From the NCBI GenBank assembly GCA_047495785.1, contig JBLDXI010000034.1, positions 496,001-560,000 on the forward strand: a DNA stretch of 64,000 nt, in the 5' to 3' direction. This document shows positions 44,343-55,808 of the stretch, in pieces; positions within the stretch are counted from its first letter, which is position 1, and every line of letters starts with the position of its first letter. The notes under the pieces were generated by a model. It had not been told where the DNA came from, did no database searches, and saw only the letters and a list, made by a program, of their open reading frames with translations. This stretch comes from Lepidodermella squamata (Eukaryota; Gastrotricha). Made by a program: the position numbers and the translations under genes.

Positions 44343-45412
44343 TTACTTGTCAACCTCATAACCATCACGATCAGCATTATAGAACAAACGGAACTTGTCC
44401 TTAGCGTCCCACTGAAAACGAAACACGCCCGCTCTTATAAGGCGGTGGATCACAGGTATTTGACGGGCAATGGCGCCAGTTGTTCTACCCAACTCTTTAT
44501 CGAGGTCACGATCTGTTGGTGTCTTTGCCATCCAAAATTCGATCATTTTAGCTGTAACACTTTCAAATTTTATCCCAGACCTGACAACATAGGCGAAACA
44601 ATGCCGAATACGATTTCTTTCATCGGGACTCCACTCGGTTCTGCTCTTCGTTGATTTAGCTGTGAGATTAAACACTATTTTACACAATTTGCACAGCAAA
44701 ACAAAGGCTTACAATTTGAATAGCTGCTCGCCACATTTTGTATATGGTTCCATGACATTTTGAAAGCATAACTTGAATCTAGATCGACTCGGTCGCTGTC
44801 AGGGACGCTGAAGAACAACGGTCCTGGAGCAAACGAATTGCCTGATTTACCGCTCTTCTTGCGCATATCACGTGAAACCGCTCGATTGGATTTAGTCGAT
44901 TGGGTCGGCTCGATTGGTTCACGTTCATCGGGCTCATGTTGCTCATCAGCATCGTCCTCGCCATCATCCTCGCTATCGTCCTCGCCATCACCCCCGTCGT
45001 CATCCTCGTCATCGCTCTCATCTTCATCCTCCTCATTGTCCTCGTCATCTTCCGATGCATCTTCCTCGCCATCAACAACAGCATCACCCACGGCACCATC
45101 CTGGCCATCATCATGACCATCGACCTCGTGATCATCTCTGCCTTCAACTCCATTACGCTCCACCTCCATTTCTTGGCCGCTAACACCTTCCGCTTCGCCA
45201 GTTTTTCGCTGTTTGGCTACCCGCGGCAACTTCAACGCGACCTCTTCAGCAACAGGAGCGGCCTTTCTTCGTGTGCTTGTCTCGTTTTCTCGCGCACTCT
45301 TTCGCCGCGCATCGCTCTGCTTGCGATTGCGATCTTTCTCCTCAAGAATTGCCGCATCTTTTGTGGCTTGAATTGCCGCTTCCTTTGCTGCGATTTTCCG
45401 CGTTTTGGTCAT
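44343..45412 (-). CDS. Transposon-borne acidic protein with C-terminal SANT-like domain
   Basis: Exons 45412-44713 and 44674-44343 joined across a 38-nt intron, 343 residues from ATG 45412. Basic/alanine-rich start (MTKTRKIAAKEAAIQATKDA), Lys/Arg-rich segment (to about 75), a long Asp/Glu run (about 95-165), then a C-terminal helical region RTEWSPDERNRIRHCFAYVV ... LGRTTGAIARQIPVIHRLI that looks like a Myb/SANT or similar helix-turn-helix. It probably binds DNA as the accessory protein of the element. It is convergent with the transposase, 167 bp apart. Frames on the opposite strand through the acidic run are artefacts. Confidence 0.7.
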
Positions 45413-45901
45413 GAAAAAAAGAATATTTAAATAAGTAAATAATGGGGAAATAATGCTCCCGAGAAATTATTAGATGATAAAAAATTCCCGACCTAATCGA
45501 CCACCCCACCGCCCCGACCACACATCATGAAGCAAAAAATGTGTGGACTTTGACACTGCAAATCCAGACTAAGATGAATGACAATCGAAATACTCGTGCT
45601 CGTGATGTTGTAATTGCGTGATTTGTAACTGTTTACAGAAAATTCGACCGAATTACTTCATGTCTTAAACTACTCTGAATTAGTCATTTTCACGTCCCGA
45701 TCGATAGCAGGTGTAATCTTGAGCATAAGCAATACTATAAATTACTGCATCGCGGCACAATGAGCCATTCGGGCGGAAGCTTACTTACAGCTCTGAAAAT
45801 ACGGTATAATGAGATGGAAAAGCTCATTTTTTGAACTGCCATTTTTTCAATGCGGTGAATCGATCACGCAATTGTTCCCATGTGACGCGATTACGCCAAT
45901 A

Positions 45902-47239
45902 TTAGGCTTTTTCACACTACGGTAAAGTGAAGTAAAAAAAGCGTTAACCGGTCGCGTGCTCGTTGAAGTGCGTTGAAGTGATGTTAAAATTTCGTAGTGT
46001 GAACGCTTCTGTTGAAGCTAAATAGGCTTTTTGATAGCATAAAGCTGTGCTAAATATTGGTGGTCAGACTTTTCAGCGCTGTGACTTTCTAGCAAATGAC
46101 GGTCGAATCAGTAGTGACCTTTTTATCAGTGAGACTGTCAGGAAAAATTTTAAAAATTGTTTAGAGTTTTGACAATTGTTGACAAATTTGTGGCAACAAT
46201 TCATCGGGCCCGAAAGTTCAGTGAGAATTAAGCCGCGGCAAATGAGCAAGGGACGATCAAACTTTATTGAAAATTTCAAGTTGTAAAAATGTAGATGCAA
46301 TTGAACTCAACTTTTAGTTAATTCCACTGTTCTCTATCCGAGTACGGCTGAAATTCTAGGAAATTTTTCTTGCCGTGAAATTGCCGTGAATGCTTATGTC
46401 ACAGCGTAAATGCTACCGAGATGAAACAGCAAAAATCCGAAAAGACTGGGATCGGGTTAAATATAAGAGAACCATTGTTGATTCGTACATGAAAAGTAAT
46501 CACTGCGCAAATGTCGCCGCTGAAACGTCTCAGCATATTCGTGAATGATCAATCGACCGCATTGCTCAAAAGTCTCTGCTCATTTGTGTCGTACAGCCCC
46601 ATCTCATAAATGGATAATTGATATCATAAATTCAAGAATGTCCGTTGCAAAACAGACCTCTTTTGAGCCTAGGTATTTAATCCTATCGATAGCTAGTGGT
46701 TTTTCGGTTTTCGGCACATCTATAAGCACGCATAAAACTGTTGTCTGGCCTTATTCTTACTTGCAAATATTCAGGCTCCATGGTTATACTAATTTTCTTT
46801 TAATTTTTAGAGCATAGAAGGCATTTACCCATTACCCACTCATCGCTAAGTTAACTTCTGGCGTTCACACTGCTGTTTAAGTGAAAAAAGATCACCAGCT
46901 TCAATCAGCTCGTGCTGGGATATAAGTGCGGTAAAGAATTTGCATTGATTTGATGCACGCGCTTTACCGAGCTCGGAAAAAAAATTAAAAAAAAACACTT
47001 CAACTTAGATATGTTCACACTTGGTTATTAGGAAAAAATGCTTTTTAACCAGATCGCGTGGATTTGCGGTGATGAATTTTTTTTCATTTAAATGGCGATT
47101 TGCAATCTCAGATAATAACTTCAACGTAGTGGTGAATTTTTTGTGATCACCAGAGCACGTGTTCACACTACAGGGAATTTTTTTTCTCAAAAAAAATGCT
47201 TCAATTTTCTTCACTTCACCGTAGTGTGAAAAAGCCTAA
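45902..47239. mobile_element. 1.3-kb TIR element with TA duplication
   Basis: TTAGGCTTTTTCACACTACGG at 45902 mirrors CCGTAGTGTGAAAAAGCCTAA ending at 47239, with TA on each side. Copy B gives the empty site near 17538-17545. GTTCACACTAC-like motifs recur inside both ends (46000, 47012, 47160). No transposase; short frames inside are unsupported. Confidence 0.75.
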
Positions 47240-48674
47240 TATGTTGAGCCTCAGATAATATCAGTTAGATAATTCGTGGGCAGCCGTTTATATTTTTGGC
47301 ACGGAAAGCAGAATCTTCAAATTTACTGCGTTATTCGACGAATCAACGCTATGCGGTGCTGAAAATATCTTTAAAAGGTGGGGAAGAAGCTAGACTGTTG
47401 TCTATTTAGTACCGTTTTTATTAATACACTCCTGCAACGTTAGCATTTGGCTGAAAAAGATAGATAAAATGGCAAGAGGTCATGTCATCAGCGTACTATT
47501 TGCATTTTATTTTATTTTATTCAAATCAATCAGGAAAGCCGTGCTTAGAGCCATGTTGGAACCTTTAACTTATTTCAACCGCACATTTTTTAATACAAGC
47601 GCGACCACAAGGCACCGAATGCTGATGTAGCTCGTAGCTGCTAAAGGCTCAGCATTTTTTTGAATAATAATTTCTTTTGCGGCGCTAGCTTCTGATAAAC
47701 GTGATTTTACGAAATGTCGTTGGAATCTCGCGTCTTTGCTTCAAAACCCTGAGCGAATTCTCATGCTGTTCTGGTCAAGGTTGTGGCGAATCAGGAATCT
47801 TTCACATAAAAGCACTTGGCATAGCAAGTGAGCGTATCTAACTTCATTGCTATTCTTACAACAGGAAATGATTTAGGCTTCGCTTCCTCACGTTTTTGGC
47901 GGGAGAAGCGGTGTCTTTTAATGGATTCTGCCACAAATAGGTCAATTCTTCGCTATGAGTAACGTATATTGGGAAGGCACCCTGACTAACGCCGGCCTAA
48001 ACGATCCCAAATTTTAGAGCTTTGAATCTGCCGGCTAATTACTTCCTCCCTTTTGAAATATTGTACTGGCAGACCGAATACCGTTTTTCGCATAAAATTT
48101 CAACTGCGACCCGGGTATAGTACTGGCTCATTCAGCTTCCAATGGGACGAAACGGATTCTTTAATTAGTCATATGTGCTTTAGCGGACATTCAATTCGTC
48201 TAGATATCAGAGGTGAAATCAATCCGCCACTCAAATTTCAACCTCATTCCGCACCGCCTTCCAACCTAGAACCAACCAAGAGTTGTAGTGACACACAGTT
48301 TTAGTAGGAGCAAAATTATAGCTAACGCAAAAATAACTTTTCCTACCATTTCAATCGCACTAAGTGAAGATACCAAAGACCAAAGAGCACATGCTAACTG
48401 CTAACTCAATACTATTGGAATCATAGGACCCACATCAGAATGACATCGGAGGGGTTGTCGACCTGACCAAATGGTGGCAAAATTCGACTCAAATCAAGAC
48501 AAACAAACTTTCAACACGACCCTATCTCAATTCTCTCTTCATTTATTATGATTTGAAGCTGATTTGAACTGTCAACAGATTCAACAAAAAGCTTTCCTTT
48601 GCTTTCTGAAGCCTGGAAATCAGAGCTTGAGAGCAATACAGTTTTACGATACAATTTAAGTAAGAAGATGCATA

Positions 48675-48872
48675 CCGTATTACCGCGCTTTGAGTGTCAT
48701 GCCACTATAAAGTGAAACATGGTTTTTGACAGGTTTTCATTTACCTCGATTATAGTGGCACCTAATGTTTTGCATTGAAATTTAATCTGGCATGTCACTA
48801 TAAACGGGGCATAGTGACATGTCACTATAAAACGAGCTATAGTGGCATGACACTCGAAGCGCGGTAATACGG
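48675..48872. mobile_element. MITE, full-length copy (CCGTATTACCGCGC ends)
   Basis: Ends CCGTATTACCGCGCTTTGAG and complement, flanked by TA (48673-48674, 48873-48874). The body repeats TGCCACTATAA and TATAGTGGCA. A shorter copy lies at 54516-54652. Confidence 0.8.
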
Positions 48873-49730
48873 TAATAACAAGGCTCGGAGGAGAAAAAAT
48901 TGCTATTGAAACGATAACGGTTAGCGCATCAAAAAATGCGAAAAAAATGTGCAGCGATTGCGAAACCATTTAAAAAGATAGTGATAGCATGGGCCAGACA
49001 AAAATCATGAGACGTATTTCATATAGGCGCTGCGGCTTCGAAGCCCGCAATCCCTCAAAGATGATGATGATGAAAGCTCAAGATCGCAAAAATTATAAAA
49101 AAATCCCTGTTCTTCTGCTTCTCTCCAAGCTACGGCATCTCATAGTACGTCTCATGAAAACACTGCTCAATAATGAATGGAAGAATAAATTTGTTATAGG
49201 CATGCTAGGAGTATATGCAGCATCTAGGGATCCGAGATGGTAACGTCAGCGCGGAAAGGATTTATGGACAGGGATTTCTAAAATAAACGATATTCATGAA
49301 ATTTGGATAGAATGGGTTGGATATCGCACTGTTTCACAGCAGGTAAAAACCGCGTGTATTTCAAAACGGAAGGAATATTGGCAAAATTCAAATAATGCGC
49401 TATACATAATGCACAAATACTTTTTCAACGGCTGTTATTCCCTGCTCTGCGAATAGCGAGTTGCCGTAACCTGCTAATTATGCCGTAACTGGCTACCTAT
49501 GCCGTAACCGACGATTACTGCGCGCCTTTGTTCGTAACAAAATACGCGCGCCTAGATTGGAAAAAAGCGCTAAACAGCGTAAACATCTTACTTGTACTTA
49601 TTTATTTCCTATGACAATGTATGTACATGTAAGCGATACGCATTAGATAAGTAATTTTCTTGCGTAATTATATGTCATCTGCGCGCGCTACTGTCTTGCC
49701 GCGGTGTGTAAGCGGTAGTTAAGGCAGATG

Positions 49731-49818
49731 GTGCCGAAGGGTGCCGAAGGGTGCCGAAGGGTGCCGACGGGTGCCGAATGGTGCCGAATGGTGCCGAAAG
49801 GTGCCGAAAGGTGCCGAA
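49731..49818 (+). repeat. 10-bp minisatellite GGTGCCGAAG, nine units
   Basis: Nine near-identical decamers in perfect register; variants change only the last two or three bases. Confidence 0.9.
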
Positions 49819-50478
49819 TAAGAATCTCATATATTATCAATGCATTCACATTGGCACATTTTGAGCCAAAGATGAGAGAAGCGATAATAATAAATCGGAT
49901 ATACTTGTTATTACAGCGGCATTCCTTGATAAAAATTGGCATACTTTAATTAAAGTTGGATCGTATGTGTCAAAATAGTTTGTTTCTATTTTCGGCACAC
50001 AATCATGGCGCGCAAGTTGCAACATTCGACTCAAATCTATAATTAAAGGATGATCCTTTGAAACAGGGCGCGAAGTACGGTAGAATGGAGAATGAGGGGT
50101 ATCGTGCCCCCCAGTCCCCAGTTCGGCAGGCCAAAGTGGAAAAACCACAGAAAAACAGGGCCTCTTTGGTCATAAAATTGGGGCCACAAAATACCCCTTA
50201 GTTCTACTGCGCGCAATGTTCTGAAATACGCATGGCGGCTATTTGCTGTTTCTGATATCAGCAACAGCATCGTCACTGGAGGATTCATCACTGGAAACTC
50301 AGCACAAATAGAAAAAACTTGCTAAAAGTTTAGAAAATTCGAAAATTTACAGAAAAACAGGGGAATGGTTGCCACCTTTAATATTTATATCAGCTCGTAA
50401 GGGACAGGTTTCGCTGTAAGTGGGCGCAAATTCAGTCAGATCGGCTATGACGCTACTTGAGCCTAACATATTAATTTA

Positions 50479-51125
50479 CAGTATATTTTCAATATAGTGA
50501 ACGCTGTTCGTGCCATCAAGTTCGTTCAATATAACGAAATTCCACTATAGTGATAGCTGAAAGAAACGTTTGTATAGCTCCAAAACTCCCAATATTACTG
50601 CTAAATGCATCGCCGGCGTACTTGCATATAACCGAAAAACCTGATTGTTAGGCGAAAAGTAATCAGTATTAGTCATTTGAACAGTTCTGATAGTCGCCAA
50701 CAGCTCGGGGCCCGCTTCTTGAAGCTTCTTCAAGGGGTGCGCCTGGAGCCGTGACAACTGCTGGCCAATTTGAGCCGTGTGAAATTGCGCTTAAGACCCT
50801 TAATCTACCCTCGAGATTCACCAATTTTGGAAGCTTGAGAACGATTTTCATGTCTTTTTATGGTTCATCATGTTTTTGAAATCGTTTTTGAAGAATTTAT
50901 TTTGCAAAATTTAGCCTCGTTCACTATATCGCTCGCTAAACACTTGTTGGCTCATGCGGCGCAAAAAGCGTTTACAATGACGAGTGTACACTCTATATAT
51001 GTGTCATTCACCATACCGATAGCTATTAAGAGGTAAATAAGTCACCTTGAGTCGCGTGCCAGCAAAATCGTTCTCTGCAGCGATAGTTCACTATAAACGG
51101 CTATCAATATAACGATAATATACTG
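50479..51125. mobile_element. pogo/Tigger-like MITE, TA duplication proven by empty site
   Basis: Ends CAGTATAT...ATATACTG flanked by TA (50477-50478, 51126-51127). Copy B has ATTAATTTATCTGTGCTAGC with a single TA at the site. CAGTATA ends and inner ATAGTGAAC / GTTCACTAT blocks resemble pogo/Tigger elements. The interior encodes nothing recognisable. Confidence 0.8.
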
Positions 51126-51275
51126 TATCTGTGCTAGCTTCCTAACACCAGTTTGGCGTTAGGAGGAAACCCTCACGAGCAAACTTGTCTGAGCTCCGAT
51201 CTGAAGAAGAAGGTTCACGGTGGTCTGTGATCTGATTACTTGAGTTTTCACGTTGTTCGAATGAAAATGGAATTA

Positions 51276-51799
51276 CAGTACGACCTCCATAAATGCAAAG
51301 GGTCGGGAGACACGCGTTTGCATTTACGGAGGGTTGCATTTATAGAGGGCTGTTAAAGAGCTAGCGATGAATCATAAGTGCGTCGCCAGGTTTTTTTCTT
51401 AGTTGCTAAGGCGACGATGATTTTACTGGTTTGCCATGTTTTAAGATAAGCCGGAACGAATTCAGTAAACTACATTTATTTTAATAGGTTGTAGTATTTG
51501 TAAAAGCAAAAACTCGAAAAATCGCGTGCGCACGATTTTTTTGATTCGCAATCTCATTTATCTATACAAAAAACAACGGTCCGTAAAGATCAGTGGGTGA
51601 TGTGTGAGATACCACGACGTGGCCGCAAAATTAAAAAGCTGGAAATCCGCCCACAGGGCTGGAATTTTGTTGCTAACGACGTTTTTTCACCGTTTGATGA
51701 AAAATAATTTTTCAACAAATAAAATTAACGGGAGACAAAATTGCTTGCAAATACGGAGGTTTTCTTTTTATGGAGGTTGCATTTATGGAGGTAGCACTG
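51276..51799. mobile_element. pogo-like MITE with GCATTTATGGAGG ends
   Basis: CAGTACGACCTCCATAAATGC at 51276 mirrors GCATTTATGGAGGTAGCACTG ending at 51799; TA on both sides. TTGCATTTACGGAGGG and TTGCATTTATAGAGGG near 51315-51350 repeat the terminal motif inside the left end. Confidence 0.75.
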
Positions 51800-51907
51800 T
51801 ATCACGAGCGACTACGTCTGATGAAAAAAGTCGCAGGCGTAAATATGCCTTATTTTTCAAGCTCAACCCCAAAAAATCCTCCGCGATGATCGATAATGAA
51901 GCCAGTT

Positions 51908-52159
51908 GAAATGACATTGCCCATATTGGAAATATCGACCTTTGCCCTCTCCGTGAAAAATGAGTGGAGCTAGCTTCACTATCATCTCAGCATAACTGAT
52001 AGCACTTTTTATAATAGCATATGAATTTCATGGTATTAATTTTTCAAAAGATAATTCACCGTTGAGAGTGGGCGAAAAAACAGAGATAACTTACAATATT
52101 TAAACTCATCATCTTTTGAACCACACTACGTCAAAACATTGGGATTGAAACCGGAAAAA
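51908..52159 (+). promoter_or_regulatory. Promoter of the His-rich gene, duplicated at 61.8 kb
   Basis: About 230 bp before the ATG is conserved at 61845-62070: CGACCTTTGCCCTCTCCGTG, ACTGATAGCA (GATA-type), TTTTTCAAAAGATAA, GTTGAGAG, ACTTACAATATTTAAACTCAT and CAAACCACAC-type blocks. TACAATATTTAAA at about 52092 may be the TATA region. Confidence 0.55.
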
Positions 52160-52702
52160 ATGGGCGACTATCACCATCATCACGACCACGACGATCATCA
52201 TCACCATCACCACCACCACGATGACCATCATTACGAGCATCACCACGACAGCTTTGGCATAGCCCATGCGTCACGTCATTGCTTGAAGCGAGTTTTCGGA
52301 TGTATAGCCGTCTTAGCTGTTATAGCAGCTATTGTAGCTTTGGTCGTAGTTTTCGGAGTTGATGGCGGTTCGTCTAATACCAACTCGACTACAACAACAA
52401 CTAGGAGGACCACTTCAATTTTGACTTCGACCCCGGTCACCACGAAAACAACGACGAAGCAGGGCAGTTCGACCAGCACTACGGCAGCTGCAACTACATC
52501 TAAGGCAACGACTACAACGACCAAGACAGCGACTACTACTACAACCACGAAAGCAGCTACTACGACAACGACAAAGCCAACGACTACGACAACGGAGGCA
52601 ACGACCACCACGACGAAGCAAGTTACAACTACGACGAAAGCGGCTTCAACTAGTTCAAGGACAACTAGCAGATTAATGAATTTATTTAGACAATTGGCTT
52701 AG
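52160..52702 (+). CDS. His-rich / transmembrane / Thr-rich membrane protein
   Basis: 180 residues from ATG 52160. Residues 1-40 are dominated by His with Asp (runs of four and eight His), a likely metal-binding segment. CLKRVFGC at about 41-48 leads into one hydrophobic helix (about 47-67, IAVLAVIAAIVALVVVFGV). Residues 68-165 are almost only Thr with Ser, Ala and Lys (TTTTTK-type repeats), as in O-glycosylated mucin-like stalks. There is no signal peptide, so a type II orientation with His tail inside and Thr stalk outside is likely. Frames on the other strand (Val-rich, Arg/Cys-rich) are artefacts. Function unknown; a metal-sensing or surface-coat role is only a guess. Confidence 0.75.
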   Translation: MGDYHHHHDHDDHHHHHHHHDDHHYEHHHDSFGIAHASRHCLKRVFGCIAVLAVIAAIVALVVVFGVDGGSSNTNSTTTTTRRTTSILTSTPVTTKTTTKQGSSTSTTAAATTSKATTTTTKTATTTTTTKAATTTTTKPTTTTTEATTTTTKQVTTTTKAASTSSRTTSRLMNLFRQLA

Positions 52703-53275
52703 ATTTATAAATTAGGTAACGACGTGGTGTTGGAAATAAAACAAGAGTGCAGAAACGCTATAACCCGGCTTTTGTTTTTTCAAAATGGAAATAAGGGAAT
52801 TTACTCTATAGCTAGCCACGGAGAGATAAAAGAGATCGCAAATGCGCCGCCGATCGGCGAGGATGGTCCTCATGACAGGGTCAATAGGTGGTTGAAGAAA
52901 GAAACCCGAAAAAAACATCCAAGGTACCTAGCCGATAGCAAACACCTCTACCACGTGTTACCACGTGCTGGTAGCTAAAGGGTTAAAAATAAAAAAATCA
53001 TTGCAATTGGAATGTTCAAGGTCCTTCCGCGTCGGGATGGGGTCTTCAAGCGTCGAGCTCCATTCACGTTTCAGGTCGGCGATCGGAAACCAGCATGGTA
53101 ATTAGTGCAAGTTGGAATTTATTTCTGTAATTACCAAATACTGAATTCGCTCATCGCAATATCATGCGATTAGACAAGAGCGCTGATACCTTTATCTTTC
53201 AAAGAATTATTCATCTTTGAGTCAGCAACTGTTTCGCTATTTCTCTAGAATCGCAAGATAAATAAACTTCAATGA
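52703..53275. other. Intergenic between the His-rich gene and copy E
   Basis: Non-coding; the 84-residue frame at 52724-52978 has no feature I recognise. From about 53100 the DNA resembles the distal 5' flanks of B and D (TTTATCTTTCAAAGAATTATTC). Confidence 0.4.
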
Positions 53276-53283
53276 AGATGTCG

Positions 53284-53477
53284 TGGAAAAGATAAAATCT
53301 GACCAAGACCGTTCTACCGTCACACGGCACCCCCTAGAAAAAGAACCAGTATTTTTTATGATAAGACGAATTTCTTATCGCCGCAACTTGACAGAAATTG
53401 CGATTATTTCAAGCTTTTCTCCTGTTCTCTATTTCGCAAGGCCTATTTTTCGTTTCAGCCATCAAATTCAGGAAAGA
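53284..53477 (+). promoter_or_regulatory. Promoter/5' leader of copy E
   Basis: GGAAAAGATAAAA at 53285, GATAAG 53360-53365 and CTTATC 53374-53379 (8 bp apart), then ATTTTTCGTTTCAG ending at 53458, 19 nt before the ATG. Confidence 0.55.
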
Positions 53478-55808
53478 ATGGATTCAAGGCCGCATCGATC
53501 TATCTCGGAGTTCACCTTTGTTCAAGACTTGTGTTATGGCCGCCTACGAAAATCTGTTTTGCGCAAACGTAACGGGACCAATCAGCAGCGAGTGGTCAAA
53601 GAAACCAACTTTACAACCCTTCGCAAGGAATTTGAAAAAGACTTTAACAGAATAGCTGAACTTCTGAACGAAAGAGTGAGTTTCAAGTTTTACGACTTAT
53701 TTTCGATTCAAAAGTATAATGAGGATAGTGAGGTTACTTCAAAAAGGTGGGATTAACTGGGGAATTTCCGGCTAACTTCCGGAATTTATGTAACAAGTAT
53801 GTTTCAAAAATCGCAGGATTCGTTAATGGTCAGTATCAGCCATGCAAACATAGTCAGGATTTACAGCACTTTCGAAGGTTTGCGATCCATTCTCCGATAC
53901 CAACATTGGCTAATGGTTGCATATCATAGAGGAATTTCAAGATTCTAGCATGAAGTATTTGGTGATGGAGTTCTGCAAAGGTGGAAGTTTCGAAAGCCTG
54001 ATCGCGACTGAGACTGAGCCAATCCCGGAAATAATGCTCCAAATATGGTCGCGCCAACTGGTATCAGCTTTGGTTTATCTTCACAGTCGAAGTATCGTTC
54101 ATCGCAACATAACGACTAGCAATGTACTGCTAACAGAATGCCGCAGCACAGCGAAACTAGCCGACTTGGGGATTATCGAGAAATTAGACACGTTAGATTG
54201 AAAAGAAGCAATTACCAGTTATTAAGATGTTATTACCAATCAGTGACTCACAACTGACTGCTCTAGCGAGGTGGAGGACTTCCCCTGCCGAGGTATGGAA
54301 CGGTGAACCGAAATCACCTGCAAGTGATGTCTGGTCGTTGGGATTCGCGCTCTACAAATTAGCCAACTTCAAAGAACCAGTATGAGAATTAACCTACGTG
54401 ATTAGTTACATATTTCGAAGCCAAATCATTTTCCAGTTCATTTCGGCGCCTGATATTACGAGGTAAACCGATGAGGTTGAATTCAGTGTTCATTGGTCGC
54501 AAGCTGGAATTTGTATCGTAATACCGCGCTTTGAGTGTCATGCCACTATAAAGTGAAACATGGTTTTTGACCACTTTTCAATTACGTCGATTATAGTGGC
54601 ATGTTTTGCATTAAAATTTGATCTGGCATGTCCTCAAAGCGCGGTAATAAGGTAATACTTATCAGTAATAACCTGAAACCATTTGACGAATCACGCGGCT
54701 ATTCCAATGAATTCCGCGATTTTGTCATGTCAATGCTCGCTGTGAATCCGGGTGATCGGCCGACCTCAATTCAGCTTCAAGCCGGTAGTTTTCTGAAGAA
54801 ATCAGCACCCATGTAGTATACAAAGGTATGATTAGTTCCCATTCCATCTGAAATGTTGCTGCAACCTTGATGCCTCAATTCTTTCATTCTTCAGCCAGAC
54901 CAGTCAGTCGTTCAACCCAACCAAGAAGCGGTTAAGGTAGCTGCAGATTATTTTTCGATTGATCTACGCTCTATAGAAATTAAAATAAACAGGAGCTGTT
55001 TGACTGCATATTGCGGCGAAAAGACTTGTTTAAATTGGTGCAACTGCTGTTGAACAGGAATCTCGGCCTTAGCCCAGACTGCGCAGACGAAGAGGGGTGT
55101 CCTCTGTTGTACCTTGCTGCTCAGAATGGCTACAGCGACATTGTGGAAACTCTGGCCAGGCAATTCAAGGCAGACGTTGAAGTTTGCAACAAAAATGGCG
55201 CGACGCCACTTTGGATCGCCGCCTTCAATGGCCACGCCGAGGTAGTGATTATGTTGGCTAAAGAGTACAAGGCCGATGTTAATTCTGCTGACAATGATGG
55301 AGCAACGCCACTGTTCGTCGCCGCCTTCACTGACCACGTCGAGGTTGTGTGGGTGTTGGCTAAAGAGTTACATGCCGACTTGAATATTGCCACAAATGAT
55401 GGCCGTACGCCACTGCGGGCCGCCGCCTTCAATGGCAATGCCACACTGGTGTGGATGTTGGCTAGTCTGTGGAACGCCGACGTGAATATTGCCACAAATG
55501 ATGGTGCGACGCCATTGTACATCGCCGCCCGGCAGGGCCATGTCGAGGTGGTGGAGGCACTAGCTGGGCGATGTTACGCAAACGCAGATGCTGCGAAGAA
55601 AAATGGTTGGACGCCGCTAATAACAGCCGCATATTATGGCCATCACATTGTAGTTGAAATTCTCCTCAATATATTCCGAGCCAATATCGACGCCGTGGAT
55701 AACGATAATAGGAAAGCCTTGTATTGGGCTGTGAACTGCAATGCAGGTGTTTCTGCCGACAAACAGCGGCAGACTATCGAAATACTCGAACGGGCAATGT
55801 CAAAATAG
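53478..55808 (+). CDS. Kinase-ankyrin copy E (complete, one nonsense codon)
   Basis: Exons 53478-53675, 53817-53877, 53930-54191, 54244-54379, 54437-54462, 54666-54825, 54895-54936 and 54993-55808. Frame and splice sites hold except TAG at 54814-54816, where other copies have CGG in APMRYTK. Kinase part: VVKE lysine, YLVMEFCKGGSF, HRNITTSN, DLG, SPAE, DVWSLGF. The stop falls at the kinase end, so a kinase-only protein of about 275 residues remains possible. Seven ankyrin repeats follow, open to 55808, with the full ancestral tail (KQRQTIEILERAMSK). The intron before exon 6 carries a MITE. The GTTAGA donor after LDT is weaker than the GTAAGA of A and C. Confidence 0.75.
54516..54652. mobile_element. 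MITE in an intron of copy E (short form)
   Basis: Same family as 48675-48872 (TACCGCGCTTTGAGTGTCATG, TGCCACTATAAAGTG) but with about 60 bp missing near the right end. TA on both sides. It sits between GTAAACCGATGAGG (donor) and CTTATCAG (acceptor) of the intron, leaving both usable. Confidence 0.8.

Larger units (their letters stand above)
41934..45576. mobile_element. Complete CMC/EnSpm-like transposon, possibly a new family
   Basis: The 34-bp ends starting CATCTTAGTC and finishing AAAGTCCAC are perfect inverted copies (41934-41967, 45543-45576). AA flanks both; copy B shows the empty site (ATCGAATGACAATC), so the target duplication is 2 bp. Subterminal GGTCGGAGC repeats (about 42000-42038) face GACC-rich sequence near 45500, as in CACTA-type elements. 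Two convergent spliced genes fill it: transposase (+) and acidic SANT-like protein (-). The ends do not start with CACTA/CACTG. Confidence 0.8.
47258..49835. mobile_element. 2.6-kb insertion of unknown type
   Basis: In copy B, CAGATAATATCAATGCATTC is continuous; in D the same sequence is split between 47250-47262 and 49835 by about 2.57 kb. ATAATATCA on the left and ATATTATCA on the right could be an imperfect 9-bp target duplication. No inverted ends seen. The interior has a MITE (48675-48872), TGCCGTAAC repeats (about 49450-49510), a 10-bp minisatellite and an unsupported Lys-rich frame at 48989-49243. Confidence 0.5.

Noticed and set aside
44838-45430. Plus-strand Ser- and Ile-rich frames opposite the acidic run
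   Set aside because: Simple-sequence shadows of the Asp/Glu codons of the minus-strand gene.
52276-52621. Val-rich and Arg/Cys-rich minus-strand frames
   Set aside because: Complement of the ACN threonine repeat in the His/Thr-rich gene.
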